A stretch of DNA of 7,244 nucleotides from Abditibacteriales bacterium (lineage in GTDB: Bacteria > Armatimonadota > Abditibacteriia > Abditibacteriales > JANWYM01). Location: assembly GCA_025055355.1 (NCBI GenBank), contig JANWYM010000208.1, positions 1-7,244 on the forward strand. Reading direction: 5' to 3'. The notes under the pieces are model-generated. The model saw nothing but the letters and a program-made list of their open reading frames with translations, was not told the origin of the DNA and ran no database searches. Every line of letters begins with the position of its first letter. Positions within the stretch are counted from its first letter, which is position 1. Of the stretch, positions 1-5,605 are shown one piece after another. The position numbers were made by a program, and so were the translations under genes.

Positions 1-26
1 TCAATCCTGAACTCCTTCCGCCCCTT

Positions 27-440
27 GTGTCTCCGCCGGAGATGCTGGCTGCGTGGCTGCGTCGGCGTAGAGCGTGGGAGGACAAAGTCGCTGATGTAGT
101 GGAGCAGAACCCGCTGGAGACGCTGGCGGCTCTGCTGATTGGCAGTTCGGTTCTATTCTTCGTGGTCGAGTCATCGGTCAACCCGAGGGTCAAAACCTTT
201 TGGGATGCGCTCTACTACATCTCCACCTGTGCCTCCGTCGGCTACGCCGACATCTTCGCCCGCACGGACGTAGGCAAAGCCATTTCGTCGCTGGTGATGA
301 CGTTCGGACCGGCCCTGTGCGCCCAGGTGTTCGACCGTCCCACACCGCAACGCGCCCCTATCCCCTCATCGGAGTTGCAAGCTGTCATCGAACGGCTGGA
401 CGCCATTCTCGCCGAGCTGCGACAGTTGCGACGGGAGTAG
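27..440 (+). CDS. Small two-TM ion-channel-like protein (potassium channel pore fold), possibly 5'-truncated
   Basis: This predicted 137-residue inner-membrane protein has the layout of a minimal K+ channel pore. A first hydrophobic segment spans about residues 33-49. A pore helix follows (TFWDALYYIS, about 57-66), then a filter-like SVGYAD at 70-75 and a second hydrophobic helix at about 83-101. The C-terminal part (about 115-136) is charged and amphipathic and could form a coiled coil. In the ion-channel family the filter is normally TVGYGD. Here the second glycine of GYG is alanine and the threonine is serine, so K+ selectivity is uncertain. The start used is GTG at 27. The frame is open back to the window edge without a stop, and an ATG lies at 42, so the true start may be upstream or slightly downstream. 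The N-terminal RRRR stretch fits a cytosolic anchor. The channel-fold call is fairly firm, the transport function is not. Confidence 0.7.
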   Translation: MSPPEMLAAWLRRRRAWEDKVADVVEQNPLETLAALLIGSSVLFFVVESSVNPRVKTFWDALYYISTCASVGYADIFARTDVGKAISSLVMTFGPALCAQVFDRPTPQRAPIPSSELQAVIERLDAILAELRQLRRE

Positions 441-448
441 ACAGCCCC

Positions 449-499
449 GACAGGATCTGACAGGATAAAATGCACCCTGTTTATCCGGTTCATCCTGTC
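449..499. repeat. Imperfect palindrome built from GACAGGAT repeats
   Basis: The left arm (449-469) contains GACAGGAT twice with a 10-base period. The right arm (480-499) is its near reverse complement and ends in ATCCTGTC. The outer 8 bases and the inner GGATAAA/TTTATCC pair perfectly, separated by a short mismatched section and a loop at about 470-479. It fills most of the 76-base gap between the channel gene and the creatininase gene. Its transcript could fold into a hairpin after the channel stop codon, but no T-run follows, so a classical terminator is not supported. GACAGGAT/ATCCTGTC-type dispersed elements occur in various bacteria (from memory, not checked). Confidence 0.6.
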
Positions 500-516
500 A
501 AAGGGAAGGATGCTTC

Positions 517-1239
517 ATGCCCGAACGGGAAGTCATGCTGAACAAGTTGACCCGCCGAGAGTTTCGGGAGGCTCTCGCGGCGGGGAAGTTCAAAGCCGCT
601 ATCATCCCGGTGGGAAGCATCGAGCAGCACCTCGAGCATCTGGCGATGGAGCATGACATCGCCTCATCCACTCACGTCGCCCGCGAAGCCGCGTTACGTT
701 TGTATCCGCAAGTCGTCGTCGCTGTGCCGATGGCGATCGGTATCTCCGAGCATCACATGATGCATCCCGGCAGCCTCACCGCTAAGCCCGGCTCGTGGCT
801 GGCGGTCCTGTTCGACGCGGTGGAAAGTTTGGTGCGGCATGGCCTCAAGAACGTCCTCATCCTCAACGGACACGGCGGCAACGTCGCCCCCGTCAACGGC
901 GTCCTCAACCAGTGGAAACGTTACTTTGCAGCCATGTATCCTGGCACCAACCTCCACTTCCACTCCTATTGGGACTTGATCCCCCGCGCAGTTGCCAACG
1001 CCGTCCTGGACACCGACCGTATGCCCGGACACGCGCAGGAGTTCGAGACCGCTTTCGCCCTCGCCGTCTTCCCCGAAAACGTGCGGCACGACGCGATGCA
1101 CGACCAAGAGGACAAAGACCCCACCCACGCTACCGTCGAAAAAGGACAGCAACTCGTGGAGGAAGCCGTCACCCGCGTTGCGGAGTTCGTGCAGGGGATG
1201 ATAGAAGGGCAGCACGTGGCGCAGATAACAGGTTTGTGA
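517..1239 (+). CDS. Creatininase-family metal-dependent amidohydrolase
   Basis: This 240-residue cytosolic protein matches the usual length of the creatininase/creatinine amidohydrolase family, whose members hydrolyse cyclic or linear amides at a two-metal site. The visible family motifs are GSIEQH (33-38, ligands E36 and H38), D47 as a further ligand, the NGHGGN signature (117-122, H119), and HAxxxET (172-178, E177). All expected metal ligands are therefore present. The start is ATG 517, preceded at about 502-510 by AAGGGAAGGA, a good ribosome-binding site at normal spacing; a second ATG lies at codon 7. The family also includes MftE-like peptidases and enzymes of riboflavin/F420 metabolism, so the substrate cannot be named. 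No neighbouring mycofactocin or creatinine-pathway gene is seen. It appears to stand alone, with gaps on both sides filled by repeats. Confidence 0.88.
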   Translation: MPEREVMLNKLTRREFREALAAGKFKAAIIPVGSIEQHLEHLAMEHDIASSTHVAREAALRLYPQVVVAVPMAIGISEHHMMHPGSLTAKPGSWLAVLFDAVESLVRHGLKNVLILNGHGGNVAPVNGVLNQWKRYFAAMYPGTNLHFHSYWDLIPRAVANAVLDTDRMPGHAQEFETAFALAVFPENVRHDAMHDQEDKDPTHATVEKGQQLVEEAVTRVAEFVQGMIEGQHVAQITGL

Positions 1240-1342
1240 GCGTTCGTTGCGTTTTAGGGCGTTTCTTCCTGGTGGGGGTTGATGATGAGCCCCGACATGG
1301 TTCGGGAGCGACTGCGTGAGGGGCTTCTTCCCTAAATGCTTG

Positions 1343-1464
1343 TTATCGCGAGCGGGGCGAAGCCATGCCCTCCGCGTAAAAACGTCACTGCGAGCGCAGC
1401 GAGGGAGTCCCCTGCGGAGGAGATGGCTGCAGCGGAGGGGATGGCTTCGCTTCGCTCGCAATGA
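1343..1464. repeat. Three-unit interspersed repeat, two direct and one inverted copy
   Basis: Three 33-base units occur at 1343-1375 (+), 1385-1417 (+) and 1432-1464 (-). By hand alignment, units 1 and 3 (reverse complement) agree at 28 of 33 positions and units 2 and 3 at 25 of 33. The shared core is GCGAGCGNNGCGA followed by a CCCCTCCGC-like end. The outer copies face each other, so the whole block can fold into a large hairpin. The TGCGAGCG...CGCTCGCA ends resemble a widespread class of bacterial palindromic elements with ends like ATTGCGAGCGAAGCGAAG (from memory). No transposase is nearby, and it lies outside coding sequence, upstream of the M48 promoter. Confidence 0.75.
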
Positions 1465-1522
1465 TCTCTTCTTGGAGTGGGAAGGGAGAGAGGCGCGAAA
1501 CGCAAAAGTTTAGATTGTCAAG

Positions 1523-1551
1523 TTGTTTTGCCCCTGGTGCCATGCTATAAT
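1523..1551 (+). promoter_or_regulatory. Sigma-70-type promoter with extended -10, for the M48 protease unit
   Basis: A perfect -10 box TATAAT (1546-1551) is preceded by TG at 1543-1544, giving an extended -10. TTGTTT (1523-1528) lies exactly 17 bases upstream as a -35 box. Transcription would start near 1558, about 30 bases before the GTG at 1589, leaving a short leader with the purine-rich ribosome-binding site. TTGTCA at 1515-1520 is an alternative -35 but is 25 bases from the -10, which is too far. This is the best promoter in the window. Confidence 0.75.
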
Positions 1552-1571
1552 CTGAATCGAGCAGCGTCAAT

Positions 1572-1585
1572 AGGAGGGGGGAGGG
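1572..1585 (+). promoter_or_regulatory. Strong ribosome-binding site that decides the GTG start of the M48 gene
   Basis: The stretch AGGAGGGGGGAGGG sits 3-16 bases before GTG 1589 and offers several overlapping anti-16S matches. The first in-frame ATG (1673) has no comparable site, so the GTG start is preferred. Confidence 0.65.
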
Positions 1586-1588
1586 CTC

Positions 1589-2635
1589 GTGCCAGAGATA
1601 GGGAAACGAGAGCGGGTGCGTTTGCGGGGGCTGCAAGCGAAAGACTTCCAGCATCCTGGCGACCGGCTGGCGATGCAAACGCTGAAAAAAGCGCCGGGGC
1701 TTGAACCGATTTTCCGCTTCCTGTTTGAGCACGGGTTCGAGCGTTATCTACACATCCAGAACATCGCCGACAGCGTGCAGGTCACGCCGCGTCAATGCCC
1801 AGAGATTCACGCGCTGCTTCGGGAAGCCTGCGCCATTTTGGACATGCCAGAACCCGCCCTTTACCTGAAACAGAACCCGCAGCCCAACGCACATACCTTC
1901 GGCTCAGAAAAGCCGTTTATCGTGCTGTGGACGGGGATTGTGGACTTGCTGACGGAAGAGGAACTGATGGGCGTCATCGGGCACGAGTTGGGGCATATCA
2001 AGTGCGGTCATGTGCTCTACCTAACCGTGGCGCAATCGCTGGCGAACCTCCTCACCATCATCGGTCAACTCACGTTGGGAGCGGGGCTACTCATCAGTCG
2101 TGGTTTGCTCATTCCGCTGTTGGAATGGATGCGCAAAGCCGAAACCAGCGCGGACCGCGCCGAACTGCTGGTCGTGCAAGATCCCGATACGGTCGTATCC
2201 ATCAACATGAAGTTGGCAGGGGGCAGCCATACGCTCGGTGAGAAATTGGACCGCGAATCCTTCTTGCAGCAAGCCGATGAACTCAGAGATTTGGAAAAAG
2301 ACGACCTCAACAAACTCTACAAGTTGCTGCAGCTCATGAACCGCACCCACCCGTTTTTAGCCGTGCGCGCCAAGGAGGTTCTGGAGTGGGCGTACAGCGG
2401 CGCGTATGAGGCGCTGCTGCGTTCCTATGCCGCGTCCGAGTATGACATCGTCACCTCGCCCTACGCCTGCTCCCACTGCGGCGTGAAGGTCGCGCCGCAG
2501 GCGGCGTTCTGCCACAGGTGCGGGGCGCGCCTCGTGGCGCGCAGCCCTCAGCCCCTCTCCTGCCGCCACTGCGGCGCCTCTTTAGAAGCGGAATACGCGT
2601 TCTGCCCGCAATGCGGCACCGCCAAAATCGTTTGA
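1589..2635 (+). CDS. M48-family membrane zinc metalloprotease with tandem C-terminal zinc ribbons
   Basis: This 348-residue protein carries the M48 (HtpX/Ste24-type) zinc site HELGH at 132-136. H132 and H136 bind zinc and E133 is catalytic. The likely third ligand is E185 in ETSADR, matching the family ExxAD motif. Hydrophobic segments at about 142-163 and 163-180 lie between these parts, as in membrane M48 proteases, so the active site should face the cytosol near the membrane. After a helical region the tail carries two zinc ribbons: C294/C297 with C308/C311, and C325/C328 with C339/C342. Such treble-Cys-pair tails usually bind partners or substrates. The start is GTG, supported by the strong ribosome-binding site and promoter just upstream. 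The likely role is membrane-protein quality control, which is family inference. The next gene encodes another membrane protein with the same kind of tail, suggesting joint function. Confidence 0.87.
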   Translation: MPEIGKRERVRLRGLQAKDFQHPGDRLAMQTLKKAPGLEPIFRFLFEHGFERYLHIQNIADSVQVTPRQCPEIHALLREACAILDMPEPALYLKQNPQPNAHTFGSEKPFIVLWTGIVDLLTEEELMGVIGHELGHIKCGHVLYLTVAQSLANLLTIIGQLTLGAGLLISRGLLIPLLEWMRKAETSADRAELLVVQDPDTVVSINMKLAGGSHTLGEKLDRESFLQQADELRDLEKDDLNKLYKLLQLMNRTHPFLAVRAKEVLEWAYSGAYEALLRSYAASEYDIVTSPYACSHCGVKVAPQAAFCHRCGARLVARSPQPLSCRHCGASLEAEYAFCPQCGTAKIV

Positions 2636-2773
2636 ATGAGGGGGTGTCGTGGCAAGCGTTTTCGCATGACAGGCATTTTCGGAGGCATCATCCATGTTCT
2701 CATCGCCGTCGCCTTTGAGGTTTGAAAACGAAGACGACGAGGGGGACGACGACCATTTTCGAGGGAGACTGAT

Positions 2774-3409
2774 ATGCAAACGCGCACTTATGCCGTCGAA
2801 AAAACTGACTTGCAGGGATTGGCACAGCGTCTGGGGAATTGGATGGAAGAGCGCGGTTTGGAGATACAGATTCTTCAGGAGGGCAAAAACCTCATCACCG
2901 TTCAGGGGCGTCGCCAGTCGCTCGCCCGCATGGTGTTAGGCACATGCTACGCTCTGACAGTGAAACTCTCGGCGACAACCGAGGGCTTTGAGGCCTCCGT
3001 GGGCTCCGGGCAATGGATAGACAAGTTGACCGCCGGCAGCATTATCGTCATGGCGGCGACGCGCCTCCGCCCATGGGCGCCCGCTGTGATACCCACATTG
3101 GCGACAGCCGGATACGGTTTTTACTACCAGCAGAGACTTATCAAGGACGCGTGGCGGGTCATTGAGGATTACGTGGCGGAAGCCACCGGCAAACGGCGCA
3201 AGGTCAGCGTGCCGATCTCAGTCGGCTGCCCCAAGTGCAACACCGTCAACCCCGGTGGGCACTCCTTCTGCGTCAAGTGCGGCACCCGCCTGCCCAGTTC
3301 CACGCCGACCGTTCCGCATTGCAGCGCGTGCGGGCAGATTCTTCCCTCTGACGCTCAGTTCTGTCCCCGCTGCGGCAAGGCGACCCAACAACCGACACCA
3401 ACCGCATAG
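2774..3409 (+). CDS. Membrane-anchored double zinc-ribbon protein of unknown function
   Basis: This 211-residue protein has an N-terminal alpha/beta region (about 1-80). A GSGQWIDK stretch (77-84) precedes a hydrophobic part (about 86-117) that could form one or two membrane helices. A helical segment (about 118-139) follows, then two zinc ribbons: C152/C155 with C166/C169, and C183/C186 with C197/C200. The order of a short domain, GxGxWxDK, hydrophobic hairpin and zinc ribbon recalls a broadly distributed uncharacterised zinc-ribbon family (from memory). ATG 2774 is preceded by GAGGGAG (2761-2767) at good spacing. It lies 138 bases after the M48 protease on the same strand with no clear promoter between, so co-transcription is likely. 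The shared tail design suggests it could be a partner or adaptor of the protease; that is inference only. Confidence 0.75.
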   Translation: MQTRTYAVEKTDLQGLAQRLGNWMEERGLEIQILQEGKNLITVQGRRQSLARMVLGTCYALTVKLSATTEGFEASVGSGQWIDKLTAGSIIVMAATRLRPWAPAVIPTLATAGYGFYYQQRLIKDAWRVIEDYVAEATGKRRKVSVPISVGCPKCNTVNPGGHSFCVKCGTRLPSSTPTVPHCSACGQILPSDAQFCPRCGKATQQPTPTA

Positions 3410-3418
3410 CGGGCGGTT
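3400..3418. terminator. Weak hairpin at the convergent gene junction
   Basis: AACCGC (3400-3405) pairs with GCGGTT (3413-3418) around a 7-base loop that includes the stop codon of the zinc-ribbon gene. It sits where the + strand and - strand units converge, a sensible place for a terminator. No T-run follows on either strand, so intrinsic termination is doubtful. Confidence 0.25.
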
Positions 3419-3440
3419 AAGTGGTGACATCGCGGAACTA

Positions 3441-3456
3441 TCTAACCACCAACCCC
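3441..3456. repeat. Short AACCACC-type repeat in the convergent gap
   Basis: TCTAACCACC at 3441-3450 continues as AACCCC, a two-unit degenerate repeat just downstream of the adenylyltransferase stop codon. The same ten bases recur exactly at 5556-5565 inside the longer repeat tract before the DUF4242-like gene, so both gaps share a repeat unit. On the - strand it reads as a G-rich GGTTGGTGGTTAG tract. Confidence 0.45.
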
Positions 3457-3457
3457 A

Positions 3458-4270
3458 CTAAACAGGGAGGGCGCAGAACTGCTCGTAGTCAATTAACTCG
3501 GTGATCGTCGGCTTCTCCCCACACACGGGGCACTGCGGGTTGCGGCGCACCTTGACCTTGCGGAAGTCCATCTCGATCGCGTCGAACAGGAGCAACTTGC
3601 CTTTCAGCCCGTTGCCTCTGCCGAGGATGAGTTTGAGCACTTCGGTCGCCTGAATTGTTCCGATGACGCCGACGACGGAACCTAAGATGCCCGCCTCCTG
3701 ACAGGACGGCACCATGCCCGGCGGCGGAGGGGTCTCAAACAGGCAGCGATAGCAGGGCGTCTCATAAGGCACAATGGTCGTCGCCTGCCCGTCGAAGCGG
3801 AACACCGCGCCGCTGACGAGCGGCTTGCGGGCGAACACACAGGCGTCGTTGACCAGATAACGCGTCGGGAAGTTGTCGCTGCCGTCCACGACGATATCGT
3901 AATCTTTGATGAGGTCGAGAATGTTCTCCGAAGTCAATCGCGTTTGATAAGGGATCACCTTCGTGTCGGGATTAAGGGCTTCCATCGTCCGCTTGGCGGA
4001 GAACACTTTGGGACGGCTGACATCTTCGGTGCGGTGCAAAATCTGCCGCTGCAGGTTGCTCAAGTCTACCGCGTCCGCGTCGCAAATGCCAATCGTCCCC
4101 ACGCCCGCCGCCGCCAGATACAACCCCACCGGCGAACCCAACCCGCCCGCGCCGACGAGGAACACCTTCGCCGCGTTGATTTTCTTCTGCCCTTTGCCGC
4201 CCACCTCGGGCAAGATAATGTGCCGACTGTAACGCTCGACCTGTTCTTTGCTCCAACCGAACAAATTCAA
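3458..4270 (-). CDS. moeB: ThiF/MoeB/HesA-family E1-like adenylyltransferase for a sulfur-carrier protein
   Basis: This cytosolic protein of about 270 residues adenylates the C-terminal glycine of a ubiquitin-like sulfur carrier (ThiS, MoaD or CysO type). It shows RYSRHI (13-18), the nucleotide loop GAGGLGS (40-46), DADxVDxSNLQRQ (64-76, with the arginine that contacts ATP), DGSDNF (129-134), and zinc pairs C173/C176 and C247/C250. C190, in SCQEAGILG, is at the position of the catalytic cysteine of ThiF-type enzymes. The length fits a stand-alone MoeB/ThiF. The C-terminal rhodanese domain of MoeZ-type fusions is absent, and a separate rhodanese is encoded upstream. The start is TTG 4270, directly after the Nudix stop. 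TTG 4264, two codons in, has better spacing from GAGGTGA and may be the real start. Assignment between MoeB, ThiF and MoeZ-like function is not possible here. Confidence 0.85.
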   Translation of the reverse strand: MNLFGWSKEQVERYSRHIILPEVGGKGQKKINAAKVFLVGAGGLGSPVGLYLAAAGVGTIGICDADAVDLSNLQRQILHRTEDVSRPKVFSAKRTMEALNPDTKVIPYQTRLTSENILDLIKDYDIVVDGSDNFPTRYLVNDACVFARKPLVSGAVFRFDGQATTIVPYETPCYRCLFETPPPPGMVPSCQEAGILGSVVGVIGTIQATEVLKLILGRGNGLKGKLLLFDAIEMDFRKVKVRRNPQCPVCGEKPTITELIDYEQFCALPV

Positions 4271-4783
4271 TCACCTCTCACCACCGGAGCGCAGGCTTCC
4301 AGCCTGCCAAGTGCCGACAGGACGTCGGCGCTCCACCAGTTCTACGATCCTCTCGCGGTTCGTCTCAATCAGCTCTCTCTGCTCCCGCCAGCACATCGGC
4401 GGCAGGTCGTCAAGGGGAAACCAGTGCAAGCGGTATGCCGTTTCCCTGTCCGTCGGCGTGCCGTCCACTTGGTCCGTGACGAACAGAAAGTAGTGCGCCG
4501 TAATCCACTCTTGCCGATCGTAACTCAACCGCTCCCGCGTCCCTAACTTCGCCACGAGCGTGAGGTTGGACAGCCCCGCCTCCTCCGCGATCTCCCGCCG
4601 CGCCGTCTCCTCCAAGTCCTCACCTTTTTCAATTCCGCCTTTGGGCAGAACGTAAGCGGGCAAGTCGCCCTCCTGCACCAACGCCACGTAGACGCGCCCG
4701 TCCTGCCGTCGGACGACCACGCCACCCGCTGAGGTGCGGTCGGGAACGTCAGGGGGACGATGATACCAGGTGTCGTCAATCAT
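4271..4783 (-). CDS. Nudix hydrolase (MutT/Ap4A-hydrolase-like)
   Basis: This 170-residue protein cleaves a nucleoside diphosphate linked to another group. The Nudix box GX5EX7REUXEEXGU is complete at 49-71 (G49, E55, R63, E64, E67, E68, G70), preceded by AYVLPKG and SAGGVVV typical of the Ap4A/polyphosphate subgroup. The substrate is not determinable from sequence. ATG 4783 is preferred over a farther in-frame ATG at 4912, whose extra residues look non-conserved and cross the repeat-filled gap. The ribosome-binding site before 4783 is weak (GAGAATG). The last residues (150-166) are encoded by a palindromic repeat, so the C-terminus is probably not functional. The gene abuts the adenylyltransferase start without a gap and should be translationally coupled to it. 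Confidence 0.85.
   Translation of the reverse strand: MIDDTWYHRPPDVPDRTSAGGVVVRRQDGRVYVALVQEGDLPAYVLPKGGIEKGEDLEETARREIAEEAGLSNLTLVAKLGTRERLSYDRQEWITAHYFLFVTDQVDGTPTDRETAYRLHWFPLDDLPPMCWREQRELIETNRERIVELVERRRPVGTWQAGSLRSGGER
4286..4334. repeat. Four-armed palindromic repeat inside the Nudix 3' end
   Basis: The outer arms GGAGCGC (4286-4292) and GCGCTCC (4328-4334) are perfect inverted copies. Between them lie two further perfect hairpins: GCAGGCT-TCC-AGCCTGC (4291-4307) and GCCGAC-AGGAC-GTCGGC (4313-4329). Two bases are shared with the outer stem in each case, so the forms compete. The arrangement resembles a small cruciform or cloverleaf. The compactness suggests a mobile REP-like element, but copy number cannot be seen from one window. 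Confidence 0.7.
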
Positions 4784-4860
4784 ACTTTCATTCTCACGCC
4801 GGCAGGTGGTCGGGTTGGAACGTCGAACTTGTCCAAAAGTCACGCAGCGGCTCATACCGA

Positions 4861-4884
4861 CGACGACCGCGCCACTCTGGTCGT
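4861..4884. repeat. Perfect 7-bp inverted repeat in the gap before the Nudix gene
   Basis: GACGACC (4861-4867) and GGTCGTC (4878-4884) flank a 10-base loop. It lies in the 201-base gap between tusA and the Nudix gene. No T-run follows on the - strand, so it is not a good intrinsic terminator; it could be an attenuator, an mRNA-end stabiliser or chance. Confidence 0.4.
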
Positions 4885-4907
4885 CAACGTGCCAACGTGC
4901 CAACCTG
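4884..4907. repeat. Three-unit 8-bp tandem repeat, CAACGTGC
   Basis: Units at 4884-4891 and 4892-4899 are identical (CAACGTGC). The third (4900-4907) differs at one base, and the following eight bases drift further. It abuts the inverted repeat at 4861-4884. It belongs to the pattern of short-period repeats seen in other gaps here but has its own unit sequence. Confidence 0.6.
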
Positions 4908-4984
4908 CTCACTCACCACATTCAACAATCGCTCCGCTCGCATCTGTGGCGTGGCGCTTGTATCACAACAGTCCGCACGAGTGA

Positions 4985-5218
4985 TTATGGCTCTCTTTTT
5001 TCAATCCTTAATCGCCACTGGTTCTCCCCTTCAGCGATGGTCTCAATCGGATAACCCTTCTTCTCACAGTAGCCGGGAATCGTCGTCTCCACCGCTGGTT
5101 TATAGTCCGCGAGGACTTCCAGCGTCTGCCCGGCGCGGAGTTCGTTCAACGCCTGCCGCGTTAGAATGAGGGTCACGGGGCACGTCTGCCCGCGAATGTC
5201 AATCGTTTTGTCCGCCAT
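4985..5218 (-). CDS. tusA: TusA-family sulfur-transfer protein
   Basis: This 77-residue protein has the TusA/SirA/YeeD fold. The opening strand IDIRGQTCP leads to the conserved cysteine C13, which carries persulfide sulfur in family members, followed by a helix and the pattern VLADYKPAVETTIPGYCEKKGY. The usual CPxP motif reads CPVT here, a variant I recall in other TusA-like proteins. A second cysteine, C51, sits in the position region where some members have one. ATG 5218 lies six bases after the stop of the DUF4242-like gene, and a GGGGTGA site overlaps that stop, so the two genes should be translated together. With the rhodanese and TusB-like genes upstream it probably relays sulfur from persulfide donors to biosynthetic acceptors such as tRNA thiolation, molybdopterin or cysteine synthesis. 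Confidence 0.87.
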   Translation of the reverse strand: MADKTIDIRGQTCPVTLILTRQALNELRAGQTLEVLADYKPAVETTIPGYCEKKGYPIETIAEGENQWRLRIEKREP

Positions 5219-5224
5219 TGTGGA

Positions 5225-5506
5225 TCACCCCACTGTCGTCACCTTGCCGTCCACGGCTTCGATCTGCACCCGCATCATCCACTCGCCGCTACCGCGAAAC
5301 CTAACGTTGCGGGCTTCGAGCCAATCTATCAGCGTGTCGCTGTCGGGCGCTTCCCACTCGCAGACCATGCGCCCCAACACCGTATCGCATTGCACGCGCA
5401 GGTTCCGCACCCCGTCGCTGGACTCCTCCACGAACCGCTTGACCAACTGCTCGACCTGCTGCCGCGTCATGCAGGCGATGATGTGTGCGGAGATGAATCT
5501 GGGCAT
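5225..5506 (-). CDS. Small DUF4242-like protein within the sulfur-transfer cluster
   Basis: This 93-residue soluble protein is predicted to have a ferredoxin-like alpha/beta fold. It has an opening strand MPRFISAHII, a helix (about 14-29), strands around RNLRVQCDTVLGRMVCEWEAP (split at about 34-54), a helix DTLIDWLEARNV (57-68) and a final strand. The pattern of MPRF start and CEWEAPD...LEARN resembles DUF4242/nickel-binding SCO4226-like proteins; I rate this as moderate similarity. Cysteines C12, C40 and C49 are available but none is in a known catalytic motif. ATG 5506 is chosen because the upstream extension is repeat-derived and proline-rich; its ribosome-binding site (GGAAG) is weak and close. 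Its tight link to tusA and position after the rhodanese suggest a role in sulfur handling, not demonstrated. Confidence 0.7.
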   Translation of the reverse strand: MPRFISAHIIACMTRQQVEQLVKRFVEESSDGVRNLRVQCDTVLGRMVCEWEAPDSDTLIDWLEARNVRFRGSGEWMMRVQIEAVDGKVTTVG

Positions 5507-5542
5507 AGCTTCCAAAGGTGGTGGGGGCGGTTGGGAAAATTG

Positions 5543-5604
5543 AACCACCTCATCCTCTAACCACCCTAACTGCCCAACCACCCAACCACCTTAACCATCC
5601 AACA
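5543..5604. repeat. Degenerate 8-9 bp tandem repeat, CCCAACCA type
   Basis: Most of the 99-base gap between the rhodanese and DUF4242-like genes is repeats of a CCCAACCA-like unit. Two copies at 5573-5580 and 5581-5588 are identical, and flanking copies are degenerate with one-base slips. On the transcribed-sense (-) strand this is GGTTGGGTGGTTGGG, which has four G-runs. Ten bases (TCTAACCACC) are shared with 3441-3450. Confidence 0.65.
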
Positions 5605-5605
5605 T

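Larger units (their letters stand above)
1240..1588. other. 349-base gap without a gene: repeat cluster and promoter
   Basis: The first hundred bases after the creatininase stop hold nothing I recognise beyond very short weak hairpins without T-runs. From 1343 to 1464 lies a cluster of palindromic repeat units. From about 1515 the composition becomes AT-richer and contains the promoter and leader of the M48 protease gene. The short reading frames crossing this region are repeat translation and show no protein-like features. Confidence 0.6.

Noticed and set aside
1291..1334. Short hairpins after the creatininase stop as a terminator
   Set aside because: Stems are only four to five base pairs with no T-run after them.
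694..1461. A long open frame on the - strand (255 codons)
   Set aside because: It lies opposite the well-supported creatininase gene and across the repeat cluster; its translation lacks recognisable motifs and reflects antisense codon bias.
2636..2725. A 29-codon frame starting directly at the M48 stop, with a hydrophobic stretch resembling a tiny membrane peptide
   Set aside because: It has no ribosome-binding site at 2636 or at the inner ATG 2666, and the hydrophobic run is short; a frame of this size is expected by chance.
3944..4546. A 200-codon open frame on the + strand
   Set aside because: It runs antisense to the adenylyltransferase and Nudix genes, both of which have complete motif sets; no domain is seen in this frame.
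4784..4984. A promoter for the Nudix-adenylyltransferase pair in the 201-base gap
   Set aside because: TTGACG-like and TATGAG-like boxes are present on the - strand but about 25 bases apart, which does not make a credible promoter.
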